This document shows, piece by piece, positions 11,216 to 21,980 of a stretch of 64,000 bases of DNA. Numbering within the stretch: position 1 is the first letter of the stretch; every line of letters begins with the position of its first letter. The stretch is from NCBI GenBank assembly GCA_003586115.2, contig QVOM02000042.1, forward strand, positions 75,039,838 to 75,103,837, read 5' to 3'. Made by a program: the position numbers and the translations under genes. Source of the stretch: Salvator merianae (taxonomy: Eukaryota > Chordata > Lepidosauria > Squamata > Teiidae). The notes below the pieces were generated by a model. It searched no databases, was not told the origin of the DNA, and saw nothing but the letters and a program-made list of their open reading frames with translations.

Positions 11216-11997
11216 CCACTTTGCTAACTGCTCCACTTTTCCTGCCATCTCAATGCTTCAGCCTTGACCAACTAAACTGTACTCCAGTCCCTGATCTGTG
11301 TCTTGGCTATGGCACAGAGCCAAAAGGACTACATCTTGCTACAGTACTGTTAGCCTTTATCTAATGAAACCTGCAAACCTGTCCTTATTCGATCCCTTCC
11401 ATTCATAAAAAGCTGCTTCTGCTGAGTTTTTGTTCTTATTTAATATCTGCAAATGCACAATACATACTTAGCAGGGAAATCTCTACCAAGGATACCCCTT
11501 CACTGCATTAAAGCTATACACTGCCCTATTGCTCTTGACAGCTTCTGATCAGCTGGTTCTGTCAAAACTAATTATTCTGCTGGGTTGTTTTTTGGTTTTT
11601 TTTGGAAGCTTGGCAGAGCTCTTTTCCCCCAGTGAGAAACAGTATTCTCAGTCAACTGCTCTTAACACCTTTCTCTTTTCGTTTTACTCCAAGGAACATA
11701 ACTGCATAAGCAAAGAGGTGGGGGTAGCCCATCCAGTGATCAGTCAGTGGGTAGGTTTGTCTGTTGAATGTGAAGAGGACACACGTTGGGTAAGCTTTGA
11801 GCAGTATATTTGGGTAAATGTATTTGGAAGAAGGTTTTTTTGTGTTTGCCTGCGAATTGTGTTAGAGGCAGGTTTTTTTTTTTAAAAAAAAAAAAAAAAA
11901 TCCCAGTATCATACCCCAAATGTCTGTGGGAGAAGTATGAAGATATAAGGTGTCTTGATATGAAAGCCAAGTCTGTAGGAGTAGATGTTTTAACTTA
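11216..11997. other. unannotated sequence with a T8/A17 tract
   Basis: A T-run followed by an A-run lies at about 11872-11901. The frame at 11529-11885 (118 codons) ends in this tract and resembles nothing known. No other feature was seen. Confidence 0.45.
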
Positions 11998-12148
11998 GGA
12001 CCATTTCATACTGGCTGGTATACCAGATTAGCAAGCATACTAGGAACTTCCCTTCCACATGCTGGTGTGGTCCAAGGGAGAACCTGGGTAGAAGGGAGTC
12101 TTCCAGTAGGCTTGCTGGTCCAGTATACCAGTCAGTATGGAATTATCC
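11998..12148. mobile_element. family D palindromic MITE with TTA target duplication
   Basis: The ends are GGACCATTTCATACTGGCTGG and CCAGTCAGTATGGAATTATCC. The direct flanks are TTA (11995-11997) and TTA (12149-12151), the classic PIF/Harbinger target. The two halves are inverted: TGGTATACCAG, AGCAAGC and CACATGCTGGTGTGG mirror AGTAGGCTTGCTGGTCCAG. It is 151 bp, non-coding, and related to 54321-54480. Confidence 0.8.
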
Positions 12149-12151
12149 TTA

Positions 12152-13465
12152 TTTGCACTTACAGACTGTTGTGGAACATTGGAGTCATTAGACGGCTTTA
12201 TGTGAACCATCCCTACAACAGAAACACCTGCACAAAACTCTTAGCTACAACAGCTATATTTTGTTCTCAGTGGATTGACATTCTCAAGTAATATGTGATC
12301 AGATGCTGCAACAGATGGCAACCAATCTGCCACTTTATTTCCAAGATATGTATGCTCTTGTCTCACACATCCTTTGGGGAATGTATGTTTCTGTCCCAAA
12401 ATGTTCACACCCGCTGCTTTAGAGACCTTTGTTTTCCATATGGCAACCCTTGAGTAAGATTTATGAACACTACTGGTATCGGAAGGCACAGCAGAAAGAC
12501 TGACTGGTGGTTCATTGCTTGCCTTTATTAATGGCAATTATATATAACAAAGTGTGTTTTGGTTCAATTCAGAAACGTGTAGGAGCATGGGGATCTGCTG
12601 CAAAGGCAGGAGATGTGAGGGTATCATGTTGTGCCTTGTGACCTCTGAAATCCTCACAGGTTTCCACCTGTTACAGTTCAGCATCGGTCCAGAAGTGATC
12701 CTGGAAATCAGAATGGTGAGAACTCACGTCAATAATCTGCCTGCTCCTCTGCCATCACTCCACATGGTGGTGGCAGAGGCAAATGAAGGCTCAATTTTCT
12801 GTTGGGGTCCTTCATCCCAGTCCACCTTTAGAGTGGCTCTGAAAGTGGATTCTGGTGCAGTCTATGGGAAGGATGTTGGCAGGTGCATTTGCCCATCAAG
12901 CCCTGGAGGTGCTCAAGGCAGACTCTTTTGCACCCAGACAGATGCATTCTAGGTCAGCCCATGAGTGTGAGTAGGTTAACCATGGTCATTGTTGGGGGGA
13001 AGGTATAATGCATATTCTGCAAAAACCTGAAGTATGGCTCTCCTGCTAAAATCTGAAAAAAATAAAGATTTGGATGCTCCTTTCTGCCTTTTTCTCTGCC
13101 AACACTGGTGTTTATATATAAACATTTAAAGTTGGAGAGATTTGCCCATACAGTCTATGTTGCTGTTATTACTGGCTGTTGCTTAAAAAATGGGAACTTG
13201 AATCTTCATTACCTTATTTGCCACTATCTCACCAGCTGTACAGGAAGAGCAAAAAGATAGGTAAAGGATGGCTGATTCTGCTGCTTGTCTGAGGTTTTTA
13301 AAATCTCTGGGACTTTGATTTACTGTCCGGGGGAAATAATGGGACATTTGTGGGATGTGAATATGACTTTGCTGCCCTGAGGACTCATGGATGGGCCACT
13401 GGGAGTTTTAACCACTTTCATATTAGCTGTTTCATGTTGTGAGTTGAATGGCTACCAGGACCACA
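12152..13465. other. unannotated sequence
   Basis: The frame at 12554-12952 (132 codons) has no recognisable domain or splice signals that would make it a convincing exon. No repeat family was recognised. Confidence 0.45.
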
Positions 13466-13706
13466 ATAATCTCTTTCTTTTAGTAAATTTGATGAAGTAT
13501 CGGTTAAAAGGATACCATTTCTTTTTTTACAAAACGTGTCAGTACGCTTTAGCACAACAAGTGATATATATGGGTGGGGAGCTGCCCTGGGTCATTTGGG
13601 TCATGCATTTCATAGACATATTTGGGGGTCTTCAGTTTTGGTTTGAAACATGCAGCCTCATCTCTCCTTTGCTCTCACAGAGTTTCAGTGTTCACAGTCG
13701 GTCACA
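13466..13706 (+). repeat. dispersed repeat E, copy 1
   Basis: It aligns by eye with 21177-21405. Shared blocks are GATGAAGTAT, CTGCCCTGGGTCATTTGGGTC against CTGCACTGGGTCATTTATGTC, TTTCATAG-CATA, GGTTTGAAAC and a TCACAGAGTT...GTTCACAGTC block. The family is unknown. Both copies lie within about 150 bp of a family B element. Confidence 0.5.
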
Positions 13707-13839
13707 TAAAGGTTGGAGAGAGTGGAAAACTTCAATGGCTGAGCATGGTCATTTTGTGCGGAAGGTGACAAATATAATCCTTGACCTCTCGAGATAAGGG
13801 ATCCCCTAACTTGGACCAGGACAGAAATACAAACTGGGG

Positions 13840-14053
13840 GCACTGTGTGACTGCACAGCACAGTGTTTGCACCCAGAAGAAGGTATGAGTGCTGCTCCCA
13901 ATACACCTGTGGAACACGATTTTGTGCTCTACAGCTAGTAGCAATCAGGAATGGCTGTAGCCAGCTCGTGATTGTGAGGGCCTCTGCAAATAGCAGATGC
14001 ACTTCACTAGACAGTGTCTGCACGCTCACTAGTGAAAAGTGTGAACAGGTCCC
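13840..14053 (-). mobile_element. family B-like MITE, degraded
   Basis: The right end AAGTGTGAACAGGTCCC matches the family B end. Upstream are hairpins, including CACTGTGTGACTGCACAGCACAGTG at about 13838-13862 and a CACTAGACA...ACTAGTG block near 14004-14035. The left terminus was not found, so the start is approximate and the copy may be truncated. Confidence 0.5.
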
Positions 14054-15682
14054 AGATATTCATTGTTTCATTACCAGGAGCACAATCGTGTAAAAGTGCT
14101 GTGTGGATCTCTGTTTGGGGGCAGAAGGGAAGGTTAAACATTGTGCAGAGGCCAAAGAGTGGAATTGATAAATTCATGACCCAAAGGTGAGAAAAGCAAA
14201 AGGAAACAAGAAACTGAACTGATAACATGTAAATGTGATCCTTTTAAAAGCATCAAATCATATAGAAAATGAGTAGATTAAAATAATTTCAAAATCAAAA
14301 GGAATAATTTCAAAATCAACATCAGTTTCAAAATTTCAAGAGGTCAGTGCAAACCTTTCATAAAGTGATAACAAGCATAATAATAGCCCAAACTGGAGCT
14401 GAAAAATTATTAAATATCAAAACACTAATGCTAGATGAATAAGTCCATTAGAATAAAATGAGCATTAGTCTGGCTTCACTGCCAAGAGAAGGCAAATAAT
14501 CAAATTAGTCTAACATTGGCAGGGCCAACTATCCACCCACCCTTAATGTTCTGTTTTGGTGAATTTCAGAGTCCTTTATGGGCACCATGTAAGGCCCTTG
14601 CAGTTTTGTGCATGCATAGGTACCACATAGCAATGGTATGCAAAATGGAACTGTTAGGGGAATATGGAATGGCAGGGCACTGACTGGTCTCTTGCTTTTG
14701 GTGTCCCTGAATATTTATTAATATATTTACTAAATTTCTATAGCTATCACAGGATCTTTCTTTTATGAGTCATTGCTGAGCCACGGTCACACCACAAGAA
14801 TTTAGTATGATTTAAGGCACCAGGAAGACTTCGTACTCTTTTGGTCAGTTCATACCCGTAATACTCATCAATTGGGTGTTTGTGTGAGTGACTGACCCAG
14901 CAGGTTTCAAGAGCATCAGTTCTGAACCCATGTACCTGTTCTTGGTGAAAGGTAGTGCTAGAACTGGAGATGGCTTCCACTGGACTGATCTGCCTCCTCT
15001 CTCTGGGTCACCTGGCTGAGCCAGAATCCCACCCACAACCTCCATTGCACAATTTTCTGGAGACCTGGTGGGGGGGCATAATTCTTCCTGCCATCTGTGC
15101 ACCCATCACTCCCAGTCCACACCAGAATCCTAGGTAAGCCTGCAACTGCAGCACTGCCAAGGATACCAGCCCTGCCACTGCCATTGCACCATCACCTGTC
15201 ATGCTCCAGCCCAAACAGCCACAGAGGGAGGAGGATGAGCAAGGGGTCATGGTGATGAGTGGTTCCTCCCAAGTTTACTCAAGAAAAGCTGACCTCATGG
15301 AACCACATGGGATGGCAAATGGAGGCAGGAGCCACCCTGAGAGGCCAAGGTAGGGCAAGGGATGGCATGTGGGGAAGTCCTAAAAGCTGAACTCTGGCCC
15401 AGAGCTCTGGGCAGGGTAGAGCAGGGCCCGGCCGGGCCGGGCAGGGCAGGGTATAGGCCCATCCTTTGAGGGTCTATGGTAGCCAGAGGGATGTTGGGAC
15501 CTCTATCTGGTTGCAGAGGTCTAGCTGGTCAAGATGCACTAGCGAGCTGAAATGGCTTCAATGCTGGGATAATCTGAATATAGATAGCTCATTTTGGGAT
15601 GGTATAGTCCTGAGATGGATTGGAAAAGCATTTTTGGGTATGATCTCCCAAAGCAAAAGATAGCCTCCAATATTATGGAACA
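14054..15682. other. unannotated sequence
   Basis: Only a short GGGCC-rich simple repeat (about 15418-15453) was noted. GAGCCACGGTCACACC near 14775 resembles a transposon end, but no partner end was found. Confidence 0.45.
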
Positions 15683-16180
15683 CCATGCGTGACCAGCACC
15701 CTGGTGTCACATTAGGTGCCCCAGAGGTAGACTTTGGTGACCTAGGGTGCCTCCAAGTGCATTTAAAACACATGATTTCCCCAGAACTATATTGGAACTG
15801 CCACACATCTCCATGGCAGTTCCAATATAGTGCTGGGTATGTTCGCAGGAGCATGAAGAAACAAAAAGAACGGAGTGGACGTTTGTTAACATATGGGAAT
15901 TTTTGCCAAAGTAGCAATTATGCAAAGAACCAGCAGACAGAGGTAAGGAAGTGATATTGCAAGAAATCCAGCATCATTACCAGGTTTCCCATAATATTCC
16001 TATTTCAGGATATCACCTCCATATCCCAGCACCATACTGGAACTGTCATCAATATGTGTGGTGGTTACAATACAGTCCAGGGAAATTTATGGGTTTTTAT
16101 GTGCATCTGGAGGCACCCTTTGTCAGCAAAGTTCACCCCTGGGGCATCTAATGTGTCACCAGAGTACTGGTCACATTTGG
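15683..16180. mobile_element. foldback element with hairpin-tipped arms
   Basis: Inverted arms lie at 15683-15838 and 16025-16180. The left CCATGCGTGACCAGCACC... and GGTGCCTCCAAGTGCAT mirror the right ATGTGCATCTGGAGGCACC... and GAGTACTGGTCACATTTGG. Each arm ends inward in its own palindrome. The left one, 15779-15837, has CCAGAACTATATTGGAACTG facing CAGTTCCAATATAGTGCTGG. The central spacer of about 190 bp is unrelated. No target duplication is visible. Confidence 0.6.
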
Positions 16181-17094
16181 GGTGGCAGGGGCAGTGAGAG
16201 GCGATCATAGGATCTAAAGGAGATCCTGCAATTTATTTTTGCCATCTGGAGGCCCTTTAGATGGTCCAATGTCTTGCCTTGCTACAATGACAGCTTCCTT
16301 ATGTCAGATAAAAAAAGAAAACAACTTCTCTCTGTCTGAAGCCATGAAGAAATCCATTCTGTGAAGCCCTAGTGAAATCTTTTGTGGAAACCTGTATTTT
16401 CTGAGATAAATGCGAAGGTCCTCAGGCCAGGCTTTGCATTTGACAGTTCCTGTATTTCTATGACTCTTAAGTAAAACAGGTGTGATTGCCCCCCTTTTCT
16501 CTCTGCAGAATTTCTTTCTCCTTTGATGCATTCAGTGGGTTCATTTTTCCTGTGGCTCTCTATTGTAAACCACCTCTCCAAAAAGTCTTTTAAATCTTTG
16601 TCCCTGTCACTGCTGGCTGTATCACAGCAAGGATACTTCCATTTCCTTGTGCATCTCTTAGGCTGCTCCATCTGCCTAGGCTCTTACATGACAACCCAGT
16701 CTCAGCAGCATATGGCTGCCTTTTGTAGTAGAGACTTCGCCTTGGCAAAGAAGGCCATAATCCTTCCTTTTTCAAGCAGCAAACCGTTATGACACATTGT
16801 ATTCTCCTTTGCAAGCTGCCATTTGCTTGATGTTGACATTTGTAATTTCTCTTCCCAGCAGGCTGTTCACATCACGTTTCGTCAGCTTTTCTAGAAATGG
16901 CACTAGATACATTATCAGGCTGACACTTTGTGCAACATGTTTCATAACACCCATTTTTGAGCTCAAAACACTTTACTCTGTCAGAAGCAGGGGTCTACTA
17001 ATGTGTGAGGATCTCAATCTCAGCCAGCTGTCAAACGATAACAAATAAATTTGACAGTTTTAAGCTCCTTTGTGCCAAAGCACAAAACTATGTC
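16181..17094. other. unannotated sequence upstream of the BovB remnant
   Basis: The frames at 16369-16671 (minus) and 16523-16792 (plus) overlap each other and show no known domain. Nothing else was recognised. Confidence 0.45.
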
Positions 17095-17931
17095 CATGAA
17101 GGCAAAATGGTTGTCTGATGAAGCTGTACAAATAACTGGAGGAAAAGGAAAGCAAAAGGCAGAGGAGAAAAGGAAAGACGTACCAAAACGAATGCAGATT
17201 TCTAGAGAATAGCAAGGAGAGATAAGAAGACTTTCTTAAATGAACAATGCAAAGAAATAGAAGAAAACAACAGAATGAGAAAGAAAAGGGATCTCTTCAA
17301 GAAAACTGGAGATAACAAAGGAAGCTTTCATATGAAAATGAGTATGACAAAAGACAAAAATGGTTGGTAGGGAATTTAGCAGATGCAGAAGAGAAAAAGA
17401 AGAGGTGGCAAGAAAACACAGAAGAACTATATAAGAAAGATCATAACATCATTGATAGCCATGCTGATTTGGTCACTGACCTAGAGTCAGACATCCTGGA
17501 GAGTGAAATCCAATATGCCTTGGGAAATATCACCAACAACAAGGCTGACAAGTGTGGTGGGATTCCAGCTGAACTATATAAAATCCAAAAAGATGAAGCT
17601 GTTAAAGTGCTGCACCTAATATGTCATCAAATTTGGAAAACTCAACAGTGGCCACAGGATTGGAAAAGTTCAGTTTACATTCCAATCCGAAAGAAGGGCA
17701 ATGCCAAAGAATGTTCAAGCTACTGAACAATTGTGCTCAATTCACATGCTGGCAAGATAATGCTCAAGATCCTGCAAGCAGATGTGAACTGAGCAGTTTC
17801 TGACCTGAGACTACTAGAAGTGCAAGCTGACTTTCAAAGACACAGAAGAACTAGAGATCAGAGTGCCAATATTTGCTGGATTATGAAGAAAGCAAGGGAG
17901 TTCCAAAAAAAAAATCTACTTCTGTTTCATT
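17095..17931 (+). pseudogene. BovB (RTE-clade) LINE remnant, first part: pre-RT and early RT region
   Basis: Translation across shifting frames gives a recognisable BovB reverse transcriptase order. After a lysine-rich stretch come an ELYKKDHNIIDS segment, SEIQYALGNITNNKADK, GGIPAELYK and HLICHQIWKTQQWPQDWKSS, then PIRKKGNAKECS. It continues past 17725, in another frame, to ADFQRHRRTRDQ and KKAREFQ. These correspond to the region leading into and entering the RT domain. The element is 5'-truncated at about 17095 and carries several frameshifts and stops, so it is dead. The reading breaks off in the middle of the RT domain at 17931, where a MITE is inserted, and resumes at 18506. Confidence 0.85.
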
Positions 17932-18502
17932 GGGTTTTATCTGCATTTATCTCACTTGGATTAACTAATCCTCTCCCATTTTTCATCAAACATGGCAGGT
18001 TCTGTCTGCATCTTGAAGGGGGACACCATCTGTCCTGGACTAAGGTCAGCAGCAATGTGGATGCACCTTCCCTTGTCCACACCACATAAAACATGTTTGT
18101 ACCACAAGCTTGTCCAGTTTTCCCTATGATTGGCCCATGTTCCTGTCACTCCAATATCACATTTACAGCATAAGGGAGGGGCTCAACAACCTCTCTGTTG
18201 GGGTTTCAAAGATGATATTTGAAACTTTCATAAGGAACAATGGAGAGTGCCACAGCCCCATCCTTGAAGCTTATGCAAGCTTTGGAGCTTATCTTTGAAA
18301 CTTATGCAAGCTTCAGATATCTCTGAGCAGACTGGAGCAGATGGCGTTAGTATGCTTGCAGACCTTTTCAAACAGGTCCACCACTAAACTGAGATAGGGA
18401 GCCCTTAGGTCAGTTTTGGACCAGAATAACACTGGTCCTGTGCTAACAAAGTGGACTAGAGAGCAACTTGTTTTGGAATACCAGACAAGTGCAGAAAGGA
18501 CC
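17932..18502. mobile_element. family C-type DNA element inserted in BovB
   Basis: The left end is GGGTTTTATCTGCATTTATC; the right end is CAAGTGCAGAAAGGACC. BovB coding breaks after TTCATT at 17931 and resumes with GACTGC at 18506, so the 3-bp duplication is ATT (17929-17931) against AGT (18503-18505), one mismatch. The 571-bp interior is non-coding. A short internal direct repeat (CTTATGCAAGCTT) lies near 18268 and 18301. Finding the host LINE frame on both sides fixes the borders well. Confidence 0.75.
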
Positions 18503-18505
18503 AGT

Positions 18506-19341
18506 GACTGCACTAAATCCTTTTCCTAAGCGGATCACAACAAACTGTGGCAGGTTCTTACAGAGACGGTAGTATCATACCACCTTACCTGTCTTCTGAG
18601 AGGTCTGTATGTGGTTCAAGAAGCAACCATTTGAACTGATCAGAGAACAAGTGATCGGTTCAAGATTGAGAAAAGAGTACAATAAAGCTGTATTTTATTT
18701 ATTTAACCTCTAAGCAAAATACATCATGGAGAAATGATGGACTGGATAAATCAAAGGTTGGAGAACAGTTGCTGGGAGAAATATCAATAGCTTCAGATAT
18801 ACAGACAATACCAGCCTGATGGCAGAAAGTGAAGAGGAATTCAAGAAACTCTTGATAAAGGTAAAAGAGGAGGGTGCAAAAGCTGGCTTGAAGCTCAACA
18901 TTTTTTTTAAAAAAACAATAAGATCAACACTCCTTGGCAAATAGACACAGAAGACATGGGTGAGAGATTTTACTTTTCTATGCTGAAAGATCGCTATAGC
19001 CATGAAGTTAAAAGACACTTTTTTCTTGGGAGGGAAGCTATGGCAAACCTGGACAGAATTTTAAAAAGCATAGACATACCTTTGCTGACAAAGGTCTGTA
19101 TAGTCAAAGCTATGGTTTCTCAGTAGGTAATGTATGGCTGTGCGAATTGAACCATAGGGAAGGTTGAGCACTGAAGAATTGATGCTTTCAAATTGTGATG
19201 CTGGAGATAACTTATGAGAGTCCCTTGGACTGCAAGAAGATCAAATAAGTCAATACTGAAGGAAATCAATCTTGACTGCTCATTGGAAGGACTAATACTG
19301 AAGAGGAAACTTTGGTCACACAATGAGAAAACAGGATTCAT
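18506..19341 (+). pseudogene. BovB LINE remnant, second part: RT core and C-terminal region
   Basis: After the MITE, the BovB frame continues with ADHNKLW, then TCLLRGLYVVQEAT. Next comes the RT catalytic box, read here as YTDN at 18798-18809 where active RTs have an F/YADD motif, so the active site is lost. TSLMAESEEEFKKLL, KAGLKLNI and FLGREAMANLDRI-like segments follow, then RVPWTARRSNKSILKEI near 19214-19265. Several frameshifts and stop codons interrupt it. It is broken again at 19342 by an L1 insertion. Confidence 0.85.
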
Positions 19342-19955
19342 CACTTTTTATCATCTGTGGTGGACTTGTGCAAAAGCAAAAAAGTTTTGGGTGCAAATAT
19401 TTCATTTATGCAGAGGATCTTAAAGATAAACATTCCTTTTAAACCAGATTTTTTCTTACTGGGGATAATAGAAAACAAGTTTTAGGGTGTTAATGTGTTA
19501 TTGCAAAACATGGTAACTGCAGCTAGAATTGTGTATGCTCAGAAATGGAAAGGGGACAAATTATCAACAGTGGACGATTGACTAGTTAAAATATGGACCT
19601 TGCCGAGATGGACAAACTGACCAATTTTTTTGAGAAATAAGACAGTTGATAGATTTTATAGAAAGTGGAAACCCTTTACTGATTTTCTGCAAGAATTGGA
19701 AAGTGGACTTATGATTGCTGGATTTGAAGAATGTCGAGGAAAGAAGACATTCGGTGGAAAAAAGGTATGGAGGGGTGAGAAACATGAAATATATAAGAAA
19801 CGTTGAAAGAAGAAGGAAGTCAACAACAAATATTGGTGTATGAATGCTTGAGTATAATGTAATTTTATATGTTTTAAATACAAAATAATAAATAAAATAA
19901 AATAAAATTCCATCTTTATACCCGCGTGGTTTTAGCCATAGGAGGGGGAAAAAAA
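19342..19955 (+). mobile_element. 5'-truncated L1 LINE 3' end inserted in BovB
   Basis: The insertion is flanked by a 15-bp target duplication, GAAAACAGGATTCAT (19327-19341) and GAAGACAGGATTCAT (19956-19970), with one mismatch. It carries the end of an L1-type ORF2: HLWWTCAKAKKFW at about 19348-19388, then further L1-like residues broken by stops. An AATAAA-rich tail follows at about 19884-19906. After this tail there are about 40 extra bases (19907-19948), then an A-run before the target duplication. This is the pattern of a 3' transduction or an unusual 3' UTR. Confidence 0.75.
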
Positions 19956-20172
19956 GAAGACAGGATTCATTATAAAAGATCCTGATGCTAGAAAAGATTG
20001 AAGGCAGAGGGAGAAGGAAGGACAGAGGATGAGATGGTTAGACAACACCATGGAGGCAATGAACATGAGCTTGAATAGACTCCAAGAGATAATGGAAGAC
20101 AGATGGGCCTGGCTGGCGTGCTGTGACCATGGGGCCATGAAGAGCTGACAATAGACTTAATGACTAAACAAC
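19956..20172 (+). pseudogene. BovB LINE remnant, 3' end
   Basis: The BovB reading resumes after the L1 with RMRWLDNTMEAMNMSLNRL at about 20026-20082 and then MEDRWAWLA. It ends in a short AATGACTAAACAAC tail near 20172, the normal position for BovB termination. No long poly-A is present, as expected for this clade. Confidence 0.8.
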
Positions 20173-20485
20173 ATGTCTGTGATATCTCTGTGTATAGATC
20201 ATGACCCTGACTCTGCTCGTTACACGTTCCAAAGAATCTCTGCTGACAGCTAATTCTACTGCATCTATGGTGCTCGGTGCTTCAATTCCTTCTAGGGTTG
20301 TTGTAGCAAAGCATCTGTAGAGCATGCTTTGTGAAAAACATGGGTGTAGAATATGCTGCTGACAAAGAAAGCATGATGGTCCCTTCTTGTGTTGTAAGAC
20401 AAGTCTGAAAACATGATCTGAGTGCATTACAGAATAAAGACCAAGCTCAGCAGCCAGCCAACCAAATTTAAAGTATTAGAATAAA
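20173..20485. other. unannotated sequence
   Basis: Nothing was recognised. Confidence 0.45.
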
Positions 20486-21090
20486 AGAAAAGATGGGGAT
20501 AATGACTCTTCAACCAAAGAGATGCCTTTTCCCCAGCCATCTGAATATGTTCAACGATAGTGATTTTCAGTGCCCTTCAGAGTGAGGGTCATTCTACAGC
20601 ACAGGGGCTATCACAAAGAAGGCCCTTTCAAGATTTCTGCACCATTTGCTGCTGAGCATGATGGCACTACAAGGAAGGGCTCTTCGGTTGATCTCCAAAT
20701 GCTTGGGAAAATCCGTATAGGAGGAGGTACTCCTTTATCTACTTAGGATTTAAGAAATTTGCATGCCTTGAGCTAGGCTTGGTAGCTTATCAACAACCAG
20801 TGAAATTCCTTTAATATTAGCAAGATATGTATTCAGCCAGCAATGTCAGTCACTGTTGTATTTTTCACAAGTAGCAGCTTCTGAACTGTCTTCAAGGCAG
20901 CCACACAGATTATAACAGTCTAATCTGGAAATTATCAGAGCATGGATTACTGTGGACAAGTTATCTCTATCCAGAAAGGGCAATAGCTGGTGCAACTCCA
21001 TCAAGACCAGGAAAGTTTGGAAATTGTGGAGATCTGTAGGATGCTAAAATGATCCTTCTGTCATGAAGAATTCCAGGTATTCTATCAGTG
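20486..21090. repeat. LINE-derived fragment (L2/CR1 group, uncertain)
   Basis: Blocks such as AAGAAGGCCCTTTC, ATTATAACAGTCTAATCTGG, CATGGATTACTGTGGACAAG and TATCTCTATCCAGAAAGGGC recall a common reptile LINE non-coding segment, recognised from memory. It is highly diverged. The subfamily cannot be set from the sequence alone. Confidence 0.45.
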
Positions 21091-21176
21091 TTTTTAACTG
21101 ATTATAAGGATGTGCTTTTTTTACATCATCATGTTGGAGTTGTTTCAGATTTTTAATTGAGCTGTAAACCTTCACA

Positions 21177-21405
21177 ACTCTTTAGTAATATATTATGATG
21201 AAGTATGGATTACAAATACGCTTTTTAAAAAATGGGTCAGTTCATTTGGGTATTTAATATGATTTATATGGCTGGCAGGCTGCACTGGGTCATTTATGTC
21301 AAAATTTTCATAGGCTTACTTGAGGTTATGTGTTTTGGCTTGGAACTCACTGATCACATCTCTTCATGGGTCCCATAGAGTTGCCAAGTTCTCAGTCAAT
21401 CACAA
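21177..21405 (+). repeat. dispersed repeat E, copy 2
   Basis: It is homologous to 13466-13706 in the same orientation (see that entry). It is followed directly by a family B element. Confidence 0.5.
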
Positions 21406-21420
21406 GAGACACGAGAAGAA

Positions 21421-21864
21421 AGTTACCTTCTAGTGAGCATTGGTAAGGTCACTAGTGAAGTGCTTCTGCATTTCATGGAGGCCATAGTGACTGGGAGCAG
21501 CTACAGCTGCTCCCAATTACTACTACCTATGGAGCAGAAAATTGTGCTCCACAGCTGTATCAGAAGCAGCTGGACTGCTCCCAGTATGCACTGATTGCAT
21601 CTACTTCCTTGTGTAAACACTACAGGCCACAGCACAGTTGTGGCTGCACAGCCACAAGCCATATCCCCAGTCACCATGGCAGTGGCTGGATATTTCCCTG
21701 GCTGCTGTCATGGGAAGGTGGCTAACATTTGTACTACAAGTGCTGGAAGTCCCCTTCTGGTTTGTTCCAACCCTCACAGTGCAGATGGCCACTGCACTGT
21801 GGGGACTGTTCCACTTGGAATGTTCAGATTCAAACATTCCAAGGTGGAAAGTGTTATGAGGCCC
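21421..21864. mobile_element. family B hairpin-string MITE
   Basis: The left terminus is degraded; the right end is GTGTTATGAGGCCC. Consecutive hairpins are seen. 21430-21457 has TCTAGTGA facing TCACTAGTGA. 21492-21515 has 11-bp perfect arms and a 2-base loop. 21530-21551 is TGGAGCA...TGCTCCA. 21674-21713 is CCATGGCAGTGGCTGG against its mirror. 21775-21801 is CACAGTGCAG...CTGCACTGTG. 21810-21848 is TCCACTTGGAATGTT facing AACATTCCAAGGTGGA. No coding sequence is present. Confidence 0.7.
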
Positions 21865-21872
21865 TAAGTCAA

Positions 21873-21980
21873 GCCCTTTCTGCACTTGCATGTGGTGTTT
21901 TGGGACAGGGCTGGCTCCCTGTCTCAGAACAAGCAACCCGTTCCAAGCTGGGACAGGTTGTCAGTGGAGCAGAAAGGGCC
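21873..21980. mobile_element. short family C-like MITE
   Basis: Ends GCCCTTTCTGCACTTG and GTGGAGCAGAAAGGGCC are inverted, and inner GGGACAGGG and GGGACAGG blocks sit opposite each other. It is about 108 bp and non-coding. No clean target duplication was found. Confidence 0.55.

Noticed and set aside
12554..13797. Frames at 12554-12952 and 13387-13797 as possible exons
   Set aside because: No recognisable protein, and the second overlaps dispersed repeat E, which recurs at 21177.
14770..14800. CCACGGTCACACC resembling the end of the element at 51168
   Set aside because: No inverted partner end was found in the following 3 kb, so it is not called an element.
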